A stretch of 23,177 nucleotides of DNA from SVQP01 sp045652835 (GCA_045652835.1 JAZOLE010000079.1:1-23177); one strand, 5' to 3'. Shown: positions 14,726 through 22,416, numbered from the stretch's first letter. The notes: a model not told the origin generated them from the letters alone. Numbers and translations are program-made.

Positions 14726-15643
14726 GTGCGAATTAAAGAGGTTTGCGAGAGAACGGGCTTGACCGACCGCGCCATACGCCTGTACATGGAGAACGGCTTG
14801 GTCATACCAAAGCAGGAAAGCAATTATATGGGGAGATGCTCGTATACGTTCAGTGAAGAGGATGTGCGCATTCTGGAGGCTGTGGCCACCCTGCGGCGTG
14901 CGGATTTTTCGATCGCTGATATTGTAAAAATGAAAGAATCCCCCGAGAGCTTGCCTGATATCGTGGCGCGACACCGCCAGAAGATTGCAGAGGATATTGA
15001 AGCCAAGCAAAATATTCTTGTGTCCTTGAAGCACTATGATGCGCAGTCGCAAAACGACTATTACGCTCTTGCCCACGCCATTGGCACGTCGGCTTCCCGT
15101 AATTCGATACCTAAGGAGGATTCGGGAATGAATTTCAAGGATTTCAAAGCTATGCTGCAAAAACGCATCCCCGCGCTGATCGCGCTTGTGTTGATGCTGC
15201 TGTCGGTGTTTTACGTTTCTGTGCTTGGGATACGGACTGCATTTGCAAACGTATCGGTTGCACAGGGGGGCGGACACGCGATCGAGTATCAATGGAGCTT
15301 GGCTGCTGCGTCGGAGCATTGGATGATTTTGCTTGCTGCCGTGGCACTTTTGGGAGGCGTGGCAGCGCTGATCGTGTATCTCGCAGGTGGCAAACGCTAT
15401 TGGCTGATCGTTTTGGGCGCGTTAGGCGCGGCTTCGATCGCTTGCTTGCTCTTGATGCCTGCGGCTGATCGTGAGACTTGTTACTTTTTTGAATTTTTAG
15501 CTTATCGTGGCTCGTTCATATGGCAGATTTTCGGTAAGGTTCCGGAATGGATTGTCAAGGCGGCGAAGTTTGTGCCCATCGTAGTGGGTATGGCATTGTC
15601 CGCGGTTGGATTTGTGTCCGATCGAAAGCTGAATCAGGACTAA
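14726..15643 (+). CDS. Membrane-anchored MerR-family transcriptional regulator
   Basis: Residues about 1-70 are a MerR winged helix (RIKEVCERTGLTDRAIRLYM, then ENGLVIP) followed by a dimerisation helix (about 75-125). The C-terminal half replaces the usual soluble effector domain with about four hydrophobic segments: IPALIALVLMLLSVFYVSVL, WMILLAAVALLGGVAALIVY, YWLIVLGALGAASIACLLLM and FVPIVVGMALSAVGFV. The regulator would therefore sit at the cytoplasmic membrane and bind its promoter from there. The start is GTG 14726, eight bases after AAGGGAG. ATG 14702, in the same frame, overlaps the -10 box and cannot be in the transcript. The inducer is unknown; a membrane or envelope signal is the natural guess. 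It is monocistronic, so the regulon beyond itself is not visible here. Confidence 0.87.
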   Translation: MRIKEVCERTGLTDRAIRLYMENGLVIPKQESNYMGRCSYTFSEEDVRILEAVATLRRADFSIADIVKMKESPESLPDIVARHRQKIAEDIEAKQNILVSLKHYDAQSQNDYYALAHAIGTSASRNSIPKEDSGMNFKDFKAMLQKRIPALIALVLMLLSVFYVSVLGIRTAFANVSVAQGGGHAIEYQWSLAAASEHWMILLAAVALLGGVAALIVYLAGGKRYWLIVLGALGAASIACLLLMPAADRETCYFFEFLAYRGSFIWQIFGKVPEWIVKAAKFVPIVVGMALSAVGFVSDRKLNQD

Positions 15644-15656
15644 ACTGTGTTTTTAT

Positions 15657-15687
15657 AAGAGCCCGAGGCAAGCGCCTCGGGCTCTTT
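15657..15687 (+). terminator. Hairpin terminator, CCCGAGGC family
   Basis: Perfect 13-bp stem AAGAGCCCGAGGC (15657-15669), loop AAGC, GCCTCGGGCTCTT (15674-15686). The T tract is short, so efficiency is uncertain. Confidence 0.8.
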
Positions 15688-15704
15688 GCGTGTATGCGCA
15701 TGAC

Positions 15705-15733
15705 TTGACAGGGGAACTTTGCCGTGGTATAAT
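15705..15733 (+). promoter_or_regulatory. Consensus promoter for the M20 hydrolase
   Basis: TTGACA (15705-15710), 17-base spacer, TATAAT (15728-15733). The start near 15740 leaves an unusually long leader of about 110 bases, compared with about 20-30 for other genes in the window. Confidence 0.85.
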
Positions 15734-15740
15734 GAAATCA

Positions 15741-15840
15741 AACGATGTCGCCCGGGAAAAAGGGACAAAGCCCCACAATCCCGACGATTTTCTCACGCTT
15801 GTGTGCAGATTGCCAAAGCTGCACATACTATGAAAAAAGG
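15741..15840 (+). promoter_or_regulatory. Structured 5' leader, unidentified
   Basis: Contains a nested GC-rich element (CGGGA 15753-15757 with TCCCG 15779-15783, enclosing GGG 15762-15764 with CCC) and a separate perfect stem TGTGCAG (15802-15808)/CTGCACA (15819-15825) with a ten-base loop. A five-codon ORF, MKKGR, spans 15830-15847 just before the real start. I do not recognise a known riboswitch or T-box; a regulatory RNA role is a hypothesis. Confidence 0.35.
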
Positions 15841-15851
15841 ACGGTGAGCGT

Positions 15852-17183
15852 ATGCAAAAAATTTTTGATGCAGTAGATAAGCATCGTGCGCTGATATGCG
15901 ATGCAGAACGGTATATTTGGGCAAACCCCGAAACGGGATACAAGGAATACAAGACCTCTCTGTATATGGCGCGCCAATTTGAGGCGCTTGGATATGACGT
16001 GATCCAAGCGGACGGCATCACGGGCTTTTACGCGCAGCTTGATACGGGCAGGGAAGGCCCCGAGCTGCTGGTGCTTGGTGAGCTGGATTCTATCATTTGC
16101 CCAACGCACCCCGAGGCTGATCCGCAGACGGGAGCGGTGCATTCCTGCGGTCACAACGCGCAATGCGCTGCGCTGTTAGGCATTGCCGCTGCGCTCAAAG
16201 AGCCTGGCGTTTTGGAGGGCTTGAGCGGCAAGATCCGCCTTTGCGCTGTGCCTGCAGAGGAGCTTTTGGAGCTGGAGTACCGCAGCTCGCTCAAGGCGCA
16301 GGGAAAGATCAAGTACTATGGCGGCAAGAGTGAATTTTTGTCGCGCGGCTATTTTGACGGCGTGGATCTTGCATTCATGGTGCACACCTCGCACGTGTAT
16401 GCCGTGGACGGCGGCTCTGTAGGCTGCATTGCCAAGAATATTGTGTATAAAGGACGCGCGGCACACGCAGGCGGAGCGCCTTGGGAGGGCTGCAATGCGC
16501 TTTATGCGGCAAATTGCGGCATCAATGCGGTCAATGCCATTCGCGAGACCTTCAGCGAACCTGAGCAGATCCGCGTGCATCCCATCATCACGCACGGTGG
16601 CGATATGGTCAACGCCATTCCCGAGACCGTGCGCATGGAAAGCTACGTCAGGGGCAGCTCGTTTGACGCCATCGTGCAGGCAAACCGCAAGGTCAACCGT
16701 GCGCTGAGCGGTGCTGCGCTTTGCTTGGGCGCAAACGTGGAGATCATCGATATTCCCGGCTATGCACCTCTGCTCAACGATGCAGGTATGGTGCAGGTGG
16801 CAAAGGATGCCTTTGCGCTGGTTTGCCCGGGTGAGCAGTTCTATCACCTGCCCGCGATGGGTACGGGTAGCACGGACATGGGAGATCTTTCCTGCATCAT
16901 GCCCGTGGTGCATCCCTATGCAGGCGGTGCGACAGGCAAGAGCCACGGCAACGATTACAGGATCGCGGATGCCGAGCGCGCTTGCGTGACCAACGCCAAG
17001 TGGCAGCTTGCCATGATCAAGCTGCTGCTCTCGGACGGAGCGGCAAGAGCCAAGCAGATCGTGGCGGACTACAAGCCGCGCTTTGACTCTAAGCAAGCCT
17101 ATCTTGCCTACGTGGATGCGCTGAACGCCAAGGGCGACCGCATTACCTATTGCGAGGGCGGCACAGCGACTGTGAAAATTTAA
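15852..17183 (+). CDS. M20-family metallo-hydrolase (amidohydrolase, AbgB-like)
   Basis: Zinc-type amidohydrolase or peptidase of 443 residues that cleaves an N-acyl or peptide-like amide. The metal and catalytic residues appear in order: D79 in LGELDSI, C99 and H101 in AVHSCGHNAQ, E136-E137 in VPAEELLEL, and a late His in GKSHGNDY. The Cys-Gly-His ligand pattern is that of M20D enzymes (hippurate hydrolase, IAA-amino-acid hydrolase, aminobenzoyl-glutamate hydrolase). The dimerisation domain includes VYKGRAAHAGGAPWEG. No signal peptide. The start is ATG 15852; AAAGGA lies ten bases upstream, a slightly long spacing. It is monocistronic with a consensus promoter and a structured leader. AbgB-type folate-fragment cleavage is possible, but the substrate is not shown by sequence. 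Confidence 0.87.
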   Translation: MQKIFDAVDKHRALICDAERYIWANPETGYKEYKTSLYMARQFEALGYDVIQADGITGFYAQLDTGREGPELLVLGELDSIICPTHPEADPQTGAVHSCGHNAQCAALLGIAAALKEPGVLEGLSGKIRLCAVPAEELLELEYRSSLKAQGKIKYYGGKSEFLSRGYFDGVDLAFMVHTSHVYAVDGGSVGCIAKNIVYKGRAAHAGGAPWEGCNALYAANCGINAVNAIRETFSEPEQIRVHPIITHGGDMVNAIPETVRMESYVRGSSFDAIVQANRKVNRALSGAALCLGANVEIIDIPGYAPLLNDAGMVQVAKDAFALVCPGEQFYHLPAMGTGSTDMGDLSCIMPVVHPYAGGATGKSHGNDYRIADAERACVTNAKWQLAMIKLLLSDGAARAKQIVADYKPRFDSKQAYLAYVDALNAKGDRITYCEGGTATVKI

Positions 17184-17190
17184 TGAAAGC

Positions 17191-17216
17191 AAAAGGGCTG
17201 TCGCGGCAGCCCTTTT
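17191..17216 (+). terminator. Rho-independent terminator
   Basis: Perfect stem AAAAGGGCTG (17191-17200), loop TCGCGG, CAGCCCTTTT (17207-17216). Symmetric A and T ends make it potentially bidirectional. Confidence 0.85.
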
Positions 17217-17264
17217 CGTTTGGCGTAAAAAGCTTGGCACAAACGAAATCAACCCACACTCTCC

Positions 17265-17293
17265 TTGACACATCTTGTCTTGTATGCTATAAT
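17265..17293 (+). promoter_or_regulatory. Consensus promoter for the nucleotidyltransferase gene
   Basis: TTGACA (17265-17270), 17-base spacer, TATAAT (17288-17293). The predicted start near 17300 coincides with the in-frame ATG at 17300, which rules that codon out as the main start. Confidence 0.85.
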
Positions 17294-17317
17294 TGATCCA
17301 TGAAAGGCGGTGGCATT

Positions 17318-17983
17318 ATGATCGATATCCATTCTTATATGAGTCTTTTTTGTGCAGCATTGGAGCGCACCTTTGCAAATCGCGTGTGGTTTGTGGGCTT
17401 GCAGGGCAGTTACGCGCGCGGCGAAGCGACCGCGCAGAGCGATATTGACGTGGTTGTGATTCTGGATGCGCTGGATGCAGCGGATTTGCAGACTTATCGC
17501 GCAATGTTGGATACCTTGCCGCACAGAGAACTGATCTGCGGCTTTGTTTCGGGCAAGGATGAGCTTTTTGGCTGGGAGCCCTCGGATCTGTTTCAGTTTT
17601 ATCACGATACCACGCCCATTCTGGGCAGCCTGGACGCGCTGCTGCCGTCCATCGATGATGCGGCGGTCGATCGCGCGATCAGAATAGGCGCGTGCAATAT
17701 TTACCATGGCTGCGCGCACAATATGCTGCACGGGCGTAGCGAGGAGATGCTTTGCGGATTGTATAAATCTGCGTCGTTTGTTGTGCAGGCAATTGCCTAT
17801 AAGCAAACCGGGCGTTACGTGCGCAGCCAACAGGAGCTGCTTTGCGTGGTCGAGCCCGAGGAGCAGGGGATTGTCAAAACCTTTTTGCATCTTAAGAACG
17901 GTGGCAAGGTGGATTTTGATCCCATGTCCGAGGCGCTGTTTGCATTCGCAGGAAAGTGGATCAAAAAAATTGAAAAAATATAA
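17318..17983 (+). CDS. Nucleotidyltransferase-fold protein with helical C-terminal domain
   Basis: The N-terminal domain is a minimal nucleotidyltransferase: G30-S31 in LQGSYARGEA followed by the metal-binding pair D42 and D44 in SDIDVVVILD. Such proteins transfer a nucleotide from NTP to a small molecule, RNA or protein. The remaining residues (about 110-221) are helical, with RIGACNIYHGCAHNMLHG and LYKSASFVVQAIAYKQTGRY, resembling the HEPN-like or kanamycin-nucleotidyltransferase C-terminal helical bundle. The start is ATG 17318, five bases after AAAGGCGGTGG. Length 221 fits the aminoglycoside-nucleotidyltransferase-like group, but resistance activity cannot be inferred. It is monocistronic, so it does not form the usual two-gene MNT/HEPN toxin-antitoxin pair. 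Confidence 0.8.
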   Translation: MIDIHSYMSLFCAALERTFANRVWFVGLQGSYARGEATAQSDIDVVVILDALDAADLQTYRAMLDTLPHRELICGFVSGKDELFGWEPSDLFQFYHDTTPILGSLDALLPSIDDAAVDRAIRIGACNIYHGCAHNMLHGRSEEMLCGLYKSASFVVQAIAYKQTGRYVRSQQELLCVVEPEEQGIVKTFLHLKNGGKVDFDPMSEALFAFAGKWIKKIEKI

Positions 17984-17994
17984 AATTTTTTCAA
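17970..17994 (+). terminator. AT-rich inverted repeat at the nucleotidyltransferase stop
   Basis: Perfect ten-base arms TTGAAAAAAT (17970-17979) and ATTTTTTCAA (17985-17994) around a five-base loop, overlapping the stop codon. All but two pairs are A-T, so it would be a weak terminator. No promoter is obvious in 17995-18060, so the next gene may depend on readthrough or on an unrecognised promoter. Confidence 0.35.
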
Positions 17995-18060
17995 AACAGG
18001 CGAACTTTTCGCATGTCCTGCTTGTTATGTAGAGTAAAGCCCCTTGAAAAGGAGAGAAAC

Positions 18061-19077
18061 ATGAAAAGATTTTTGACTTTGACGCTTTGCCTGCTGCTGT
18101 GCGTGACCGCCTTTGCTGGGTGTGAAGCGAGTAAGGAGCAACGAGAGACCAAAAAAACGTTCAAGACAGCAGTGCAGCTCTTGGAGAACGGCAAAACGCA
18201 GGAGGCGTACGATGCTTTTTTGACCATCAAAGATCATCCCGAGGCGGCGGAGTATCTTTCGCACTTTGTGTTCCGCTATGCGCGCATGACCACCAAGGAG
18301 AACTCCGAGAGTACCGAATCCGTTTATGAATACGATCAATACGGCAGAGTGACAAAGATCGAAAAAACCATAGATAACGGGATCTGGGACCCCTATACCG
18401 AGGTTACTCTGTACGAATACGACGAGAAAAACCGCGTGATCCGATACAATCATGCTTCCTATGAATACGATGAAAACAACAATATCATCAAGGTGACAGA
18501 GGCGGGCGGTAAGACTGCCGAGTTTATTTATGACGAACAGGGAAACAGGATCCACGAAACCTACACAACTGCATACGGTGAGGAATATATGTATTATTCT
18601 CACGAATATAACGAGCATGGCGACGTGGTTTGGACCGAGAAAAATGACGTGTTTTTTGCAGGAAAAATGACCTTTACGTATGAGTATCAGTATGACCAAA
18701 ACGGACGCATGATCCAAAGGGTGAGCGGTACCGCGACAGACAAGTGGGAATACGACGAGCTTGGCAGAGAGACCCGATATGAACGACAGCAGGACAACGG
18801 CTACTCCTATTATTTCATTCAAACCACCAAGTATGACGCGTACGGCAACGTTGCCGAGCGCACGACTGAAAAGCCCACAAATCTGCCAATCTATCCGGTC
18901 GATAGAAACGTCTATACGTATGAGCGCGATTACAACAATTTCGGCGTGATACTGTGGGAGAAGTACTTTGAGGACGACTATCTGTTGCGTACCACCAACT
19001 ATTACGATTTTACGATATACTACACCCCCTACGGTGAGCCTGAAATCCCCGAAGAGTATTTGGGCCTGGGTGCTTAA
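18061..19077 (+). CDS. Lipoprotein with YD (RHS-like) repeats
   Basis: The signal sequence MKRFLTLTLCLLLCVTAFAG is followed by lipidation C21 (lipobox FAGC), so the 338-residue protein should be attached to the outer face of the membrane. A short helical segment (about 22-75, FKTAVQLLENGKTQEAYDAF) precedes about eight YD-type repeats such as YDQYGRVTKIE, YDEKNRVIRY, YDEQGNRIHE, YDQNGRMIQR and YDELGRETRY, ending near residue 320. YD repeats form open beta shells in RHS/teneurin proteins and bind carbohydrate in some; this short version lacks an RHS core or toxin domain. The start is ATG 18061 after AAAGGAGAG; an in-frame ATG at 18013 would put a polar extension before the signal peptide and is rejected. 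The function is unknown. Confidence 0.85.
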   Translation: MKRFLTLTLCLLLCVTAFAGCEASKEQRETKKTFKTAVQLLENGKTQEAYDAFLTIKDHPEAAEYLSHFVFRYARMTTKENSESTESVYEYDQYGRVTKIEKTIDNGIWDPYTEVTLYEYDEKNRVIRYNHASYEYDENNNIIKVTEAGGKTAEFIYDEQGNRIHETYTTAYGEEYMYYSHEYNEHGDVVWTEKNDVFFAGKMTFTYEYQYDQNGRMIQRVSGTATDKWEYDELGRETRYERQQDNGYSYYFIQTTKYDAYGNVAERTTEKPTNLPIYPVDRNVYTYERDYNNFGVILWEKYFEDDYLLRTTNYYDFTIYYTPYGEPEIPEEYLGLGA

Positions 19078-19101
19078 TAAGTGATACTGTGTGTACAAAT
19101 T

Positions 19102-19130
19102 TTCCCCGTGTTGATTGACAACACGGGGAA
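19102..19130 (+). promoter_or_regulatory. 12-bp perfect palindrome overlapping a -35 box
   Basis: TTCCCCGTGTTG (19102-19113), five-base loop ATTGA, CAACACGGGGAA (19119-19130). It could be the terminator of the lipoprotein gene, but there is no good T tract, and it contains the -35 box (19115-19120) of the next promoter. An operator or dual role is therefore possible. Confidence 0.55.
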
Positions 19131-19143
19131 TTTGTGTTATACT
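19115..19143 (+). promoter_or_regulatory. Promoter for the Gfo/Idh-DUF4091 operon
   Basis: TTGACA (19115-19120), 17-base spacer, TATACT (19138-19143). The -35 box lies inside the loop and right arm of the palindrome at 19102-19130. Confidence 0.75.
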
Positions 19144-19184
19144 GTATCTTGTAAAAATTTGTATTTCTGAAAGGAAGAATATTT

Positions 19185-20138
19185 ATGAAACTCAGAGTTG
19201 CAGAGATTGGTATGGGCGGCATCAGCGGCGTGCACGTGTCCGCATGGAACCGTATGGAGGACGTGGAGCTTGTTGCAATTTGCGACATTCGTCCCGAGAT
19301 GATGGACCGTTACGACGGCCAGACCACCGCACGCAAATACACCGATTTTGACGAGATGCTGGCAAACGAGCAGATCGATATTCTGGATATCACGCTGCCC
19401 ACCTACTTGCACGTGGATTATGCCATCAAGGCAATGGAGAAGGGCATTCACGTTGTGTCCGAAAAGCCGATCGCGCTGCACCGCGAGGACGTTGCACGCG
19501 CTTACGACACCGCAAAGAAGAACGGCAAGTGCTTCATGATCGCGCAGGTACTGCGCTGGTGGCCCGAGTACGTATATCTCAAGGACAGCATTGATTCCGG
19601 CAGATACGGTAAGCTGGTCAGCGGTACTATGACCCGTGTGGGTGCAATCCCTGTTGCAAGCTGGGATAACTGGATGAAGGACCCCGAGCGCAGCGGCATG
19701 GTTCCTTTCGATCTGCACATTCACGATCTGGACTTCCTGATCTATACCCTTGGCAAGCCCGAGGTTGAGCACGTATTCCACGGCATGGATTACATGCACG
19801 CAGTATATAACATGGGCGGCGCGCGCATCGCTTGCGAGGCTGCTTGGTTCCACGCTCCCGTACAGTTCTCGGCAACCTTCCGTATGCAGTTTGAGCATGC
19901 CGTGCTGGAGTTCAACGGCATGGGACTCAAGATCTACAAGGAAGACTGGACCACGCAGGATATGAACTCGGGCAGTGCCATCGAGGAGGGCTGCTACGTG
20001 CCCCAGTCGGATGGCTACTACAACGAGCTGCGCTACTTCGTGGATTGCGTCAAGGCTGGCGAGTTCCCGGAGATGGTCAAGCCTGAAGAGCTTGAAGCTG
20101 TTATCGATACCATCAAAGAGGTTTACGCTTCCAAATAA
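19185..20138 (+). CDS. Gfo/Idh/MocA-family oxidoreductase
   Basis: NAD(P)-dependent sugar-type dehydrogenase, cytoplasmic, 317 residues. The N-terminal Rossmann fold opens with VAEIGMGGISGVHVSAWNRM and the acidic strand end in LVAICDIRPEM. The family hallmark EKP contains K94 (VSEKPIALHRED), and the catalytic histidine region is DLHIHDLD (H178, H180). Family members oxidise a hydroxyl of sugars, inositols or sugar nucleotides, some via transient oxidation. The start is ATG 19185, following AAAGGAAG. Sixteen bases separate it from the DUF4091 lipoprotein gene, so the two are probably co-transcribed, consistent with degradation of a glycan-derived sugar. Codon use looks strongly biased (many GGC, AAG, CTG), hinting at high expression. 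Confidence 0.9.
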   Translation: MKLRVAEIGMGGISGVHVSAWNRMEDVELVAICDIRPEMMDRYDGQTTARKYTDFDEMLANEQIDILDITLPTYLHVDYAIKAMEKGIHVVSEKPIALHREDVARAYDTAKKNGKCFMIAQVLRWWPEYVYLKDSIDSGRYGKLVSGTMTRVGAIPVASWDNWMKDPERSGMVPFDLHIHDLDFLIYTLGKPEVEHVFHGMDYMHAVYNMGGARIACEAAWFHAPVQFSATFRMQFEHAVLEFNGMGLKIYKEDWTTQDMNSGSAIEEGCYVPQSDGYYNELRYFVDCVKAGEFPEMVKPEELEAVIDTIKEVYASK

Positions 20139-20154
20139 TTGCAAGGAGCATGAC

Positions 20155-22143
20155 ATGAAAAGACGCTTGACAAGTGTTATGATGCTTATGCTGGCTGTCG
20201 TGATGCTGTTTTCGGCATGCACGCCCATACCGGATCCCGTTGTACCGGGAACCGAGGCAGGCAGCGAGGTTGAAATCGAAAGCATGACCGAGGAGCAAAC
20301 CTCGGAGCCTATGGAAACCGATCCCGAGAGCACTGAGCAAGTTACCACCGAGCCTGAAACGTCCACCGAGGAGCAGACCACCGAGCCCACCGTTCCTGTT
20401 GACCCTTTGGCGCAGTATGAGCTTGGATACGGCTCGAGCATGGATATGTCGGCGTATGACCCCATTCCCGAAAAGCAGCTGCCCACAGCTGCCGATGACG
20501 ATCCCGCTATGCTGCTCTGGTTTGACCACATTACAGAAAAGGTGGACAGATACACCATCGTGCGCGATGGCGATCCTACCTACGTCATACAAATGGGCAA
20601 AAACGAGATGGAGGGATGTCAGTTCTTTATCCATTCTCCCACCGAGAGAAAGATCACGGTCAAGATCTCGGACTTCACCAATGCAAACGGTGATACCTTA
20701 GCCACCGAGCTTGGCGTGGAATACTACGTGGAAGACGGCTACGTGGATATGAAATTCCCGGGCAATCCCGTATATCCCGATGCTGTTGTGCCGTATGAGG
20801 CGTATATCTCCAAGACCGAGGGCGGCAACTACGAGGAAGGCGCTTGGGTAAGCGTTGGACCTTACTCCTACAAGCCTTGGGAGCCTGACAAGTACCCCTA
20901 TCGCGATACCTCGCGTGCCTTTGTGGTGCAGGCAATTACCACACCCGATTCCGTGCCCGGTGCTTACGTGGCAACGGTTGAGATTTTTGATGCGGAAACG
21001 GGGAAGTGCATTAAGATGGCAAACGTTTATACCTACGTGTATGACGTAACGCTTTCCGAGGAAACCGCACTTGATACCACGTTCTTAATTTGGCAGAACA
21101 AGATTTTGGAGCAGTATGAAAACTTCGGTTTTAACGCGTCCCACTACGATATTCTCAAGGCTACCGCAGATTTTCTGCTCAAATACCGCATTACCCCTAC
21201 GGGCACGTTGGATTTTGGCACGGATTGGCTGAAAAATCCGCGCGTGACCACCATCCGCGTAACCGCCAAGGAGCAGTATGACGCGCTCAAGGATGATCCC
21301 ATTCTTGCAAGCAAGATGTACTTCTACGGTCAGGACGAGCCCGGTGTGTCGCGTCCGAATATCGGAGACCCTACGGGTAAGAACAGCGTGACCAAGCTCA
21401 AGGAAGAGGCAGAAATGCTGATCAATGATTGGGGCTGGACGGATTACCGCATGGTTTCGCCGTTTGAGATGAATATTACGTACACCCTGTACGGCGCAAA
21501 GGATCAGATCGACTTTATGTCCAATTACGTCAATATCTGGTGTCCCAAGTTCTTCTGCTTTACCCCCAGAGTGCTGGAGAAAACGCCGGGTGCGCTATTC
21601 ACGCACACCGCCAAGCAGGATAAACGCTTTGGCGAGTTTGAGGAGCGCATTAAGGGTTACATCGGGGAAAAGGGAGGCGACCTTTGGGCATACGTTTCCT
21701 GCGTGCCCGCGTATACCGCACCGTATCAGAACATTCTGCTGTATAGCGACGGCACCGAAGCGCGCACTATGTTCTGGACCTGCTATGAGCTTGACGTGAC
21801 AGGCTTCCTTTACTGGCACGTTGCCAATTACGAGGGCGTTGGCGGCAACACCTTTACCATGCGCTGCCCGTTCCCCAAGGAAGGCCCGGGTGACGGCATT
21901 CTGATCTATCCCGGCGCGGTGTACGGTCAGCTTGATCCCATTCCTTCGCTGCGCTTGATCTGCATGCGCGAGGGCATAGAGGACTATCAGCTGCTCTCCA
22001 TGTTGGAGGACGCCAAGGGTGAGGACTACGCCAAGGAGCTGACCCACCACATCGTGACCAGCACCATTACCTATACCGAGGATGATGACGTTGTTTACAA
22101 CGTGCACTCCTATCTGCTGCGCGCTTTGGAGCAGGCGCAGTAA
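20155..22143 (+). CDS. DUF4091 (GH123-like) surface lipoprotein
   Basis: A 662-residue secreted, lipid-anchored putative glycoside hydrolase. The signal MKRRLTSVMMLMLAVVMLFS ends at lipidation C22 (lipobox FSAC). An acidic Thr/Glu/Pro-rich linker (about 27-82) spaces the enzyme from the membrane. A beta-rich N-terminal domain (about 95-315) is followed by a barrel-like domain with YFYGQDEPG, a typical Asp-Glu catalytic neighbourhood in GH123-like enzymes, and the DUF4091 tail signature SLRLICMREGIEDYQLLSML. GH123 acts on beta-N-acetylgalactosaminides; here only the fold family is supported. The start is ATG 20155, six bases after AAGGAG; the open frame further upstream overlaps the dehydrogenase and is not used. 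It is followed by a hairpin terminator. Confidence 0.85.
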   Translation: MKRRLTSVMMLMLAVVMLFSACTPIPDPVVPGTEAGSEVEIESMTEEQTSEPMETDPESTEQVTTEPETSTEEQTTEPTVPVDPLAQYELGYGSSMDMSAYDPIPEKQLPTAADDDPAMLLWFDHITEKVDRYTIVRDGDPTYVIQMGKNEMEGCQFFIHSPTERKITVKISDFTNANGDTLATELGVEYYVEDGYVDMKFPGNPVYPDAVVPYEAYISKTEGGNYEEGAWVSVGPYSYKPWEPDKYPYRDTSRAFVVQAITTPDSVPGAYVATVEIFDAETGKCIKMANVYTYVYDVTLSEETALDTTFLIWQNKILEQYENFGFNASHYDILKATADFLLKYRITPTGTLDFGTDWLKNPRVTTIRVTAKEQYDALKDDPILASKMYFYGQDEPGVSRPNIGDPTGKNSVTKLKEEAEMLINDWGWTDYRMVSPFEMNITYTLYGAKDQIDFMSNYVNIWCPKFFCFTPRVLEKTPGALFTHTAKQDKRFGEFEERIKGYIGEKGGDLWAYVSCVPAYTAPYQNILLYSDGTEARTMFWTCYELDVTGFLYWHVANYEGVGGNTFTMRCPFPKEGPGDGILIYPGAVYGQLDPIPSLRLICMREGIEDYQLLSMLEDAKGEDYAKELTHHIVTSTITYTEDDDVVYNVHSYLLRALEQAQ

Positions 22144-22157
22144 TCTGATTAGATCAC

Positions 22158-22185
22158 AAAGCCCGAGGCGGTTGCCTCGGGCTTT
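22158..22185. terminator. Bidirectional hairpin terminator between convergent genes
   Basis: Perfect stem AAAGCCCGAGGC (22158-22169), loop GGTT, GCCTCGGGCTTT (22174-22185). It lies between the DUF4091 gene (+) and the XRE gene (-), with A/T ends on both sides. Confidence 0.8.
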
Positions 22186-22209
22186 ACTATGCATAGGGAA
22201 TTGTGCATC

Positions 22210-22416
22210 TTATTTATGAAATGTCGGATCATCCGTGCGTTCCAACAGATAATCCACGGAAACGTTAAAATAATTGGCAATCATGATCAGCTCGTTAATG
22301 CCTGGCTCGCGCTCTCCGGTTTCGTATCGGCTGATCGTGTTTTGATTGGTGTTCAGATCAAGTGCAAGTTTGAGTTGGGAAACTCCTTTGGATTTTCTTA
22401 ATTCTCTAAGTTTCAT
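22210..22416 (-). CDS. Small XRE-family repressor
   Basis: A 68-residue protein that is almost entirely a helix-turn-helix domain: MKLRELRKSKGVSQLKLALD, then NTNQNTISRYETGEREP and FNVSVDYLLERTD. The pattern is that of stand-alone Cro/C1-type repressors in Firmicutes. It is the only gene on the minus strand. Its ATG (complement of 22414-22416) is preceded, eight bases away, by AAGGGGGGG (complement of 22425-22433), which partly overlaps the -35 box of the divergent gene. A candidate -10, GATAAT (complement of 22440-22445), lies in an operator-like dyad, so it probably represses itself and the membrane-protein gene opposite. No toxin partner is recognised, but regulator plus small membrane protein is a recurrent arrangement. 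Confidence 0.88.
   Translation of the reverse strand: MKLRELRKSKGVSQLKLALDLNTNQNTISRYETGEREPGINELIMIANYFNVSVDYLLERTDDPTFHK

Noticed and set aside
15741..15840. Known riboswitch or T-box in the M20 leader
   Set aside because: I looked for T-box, TPP, SAM, fluoride, THF, ZTP and guanidine signatures by eye and found none; kept only as an unidentified structured leader.
17300..17317. ATG 17300 as the nucleotidyltransferase start
   Set aside because: It coincides with the predicted transcription start and precedes the ribosome site AAAGGCGGTGG; ATG 17318 is correctly spaced.
17318..17983. MNT/HEPN toxin-antitoxin pair
   Set aside because: The nucleotidyltransferase and helical parts are one polypeptide and there is no adjacent HEPN gene; the next gene is a lipoprotein.
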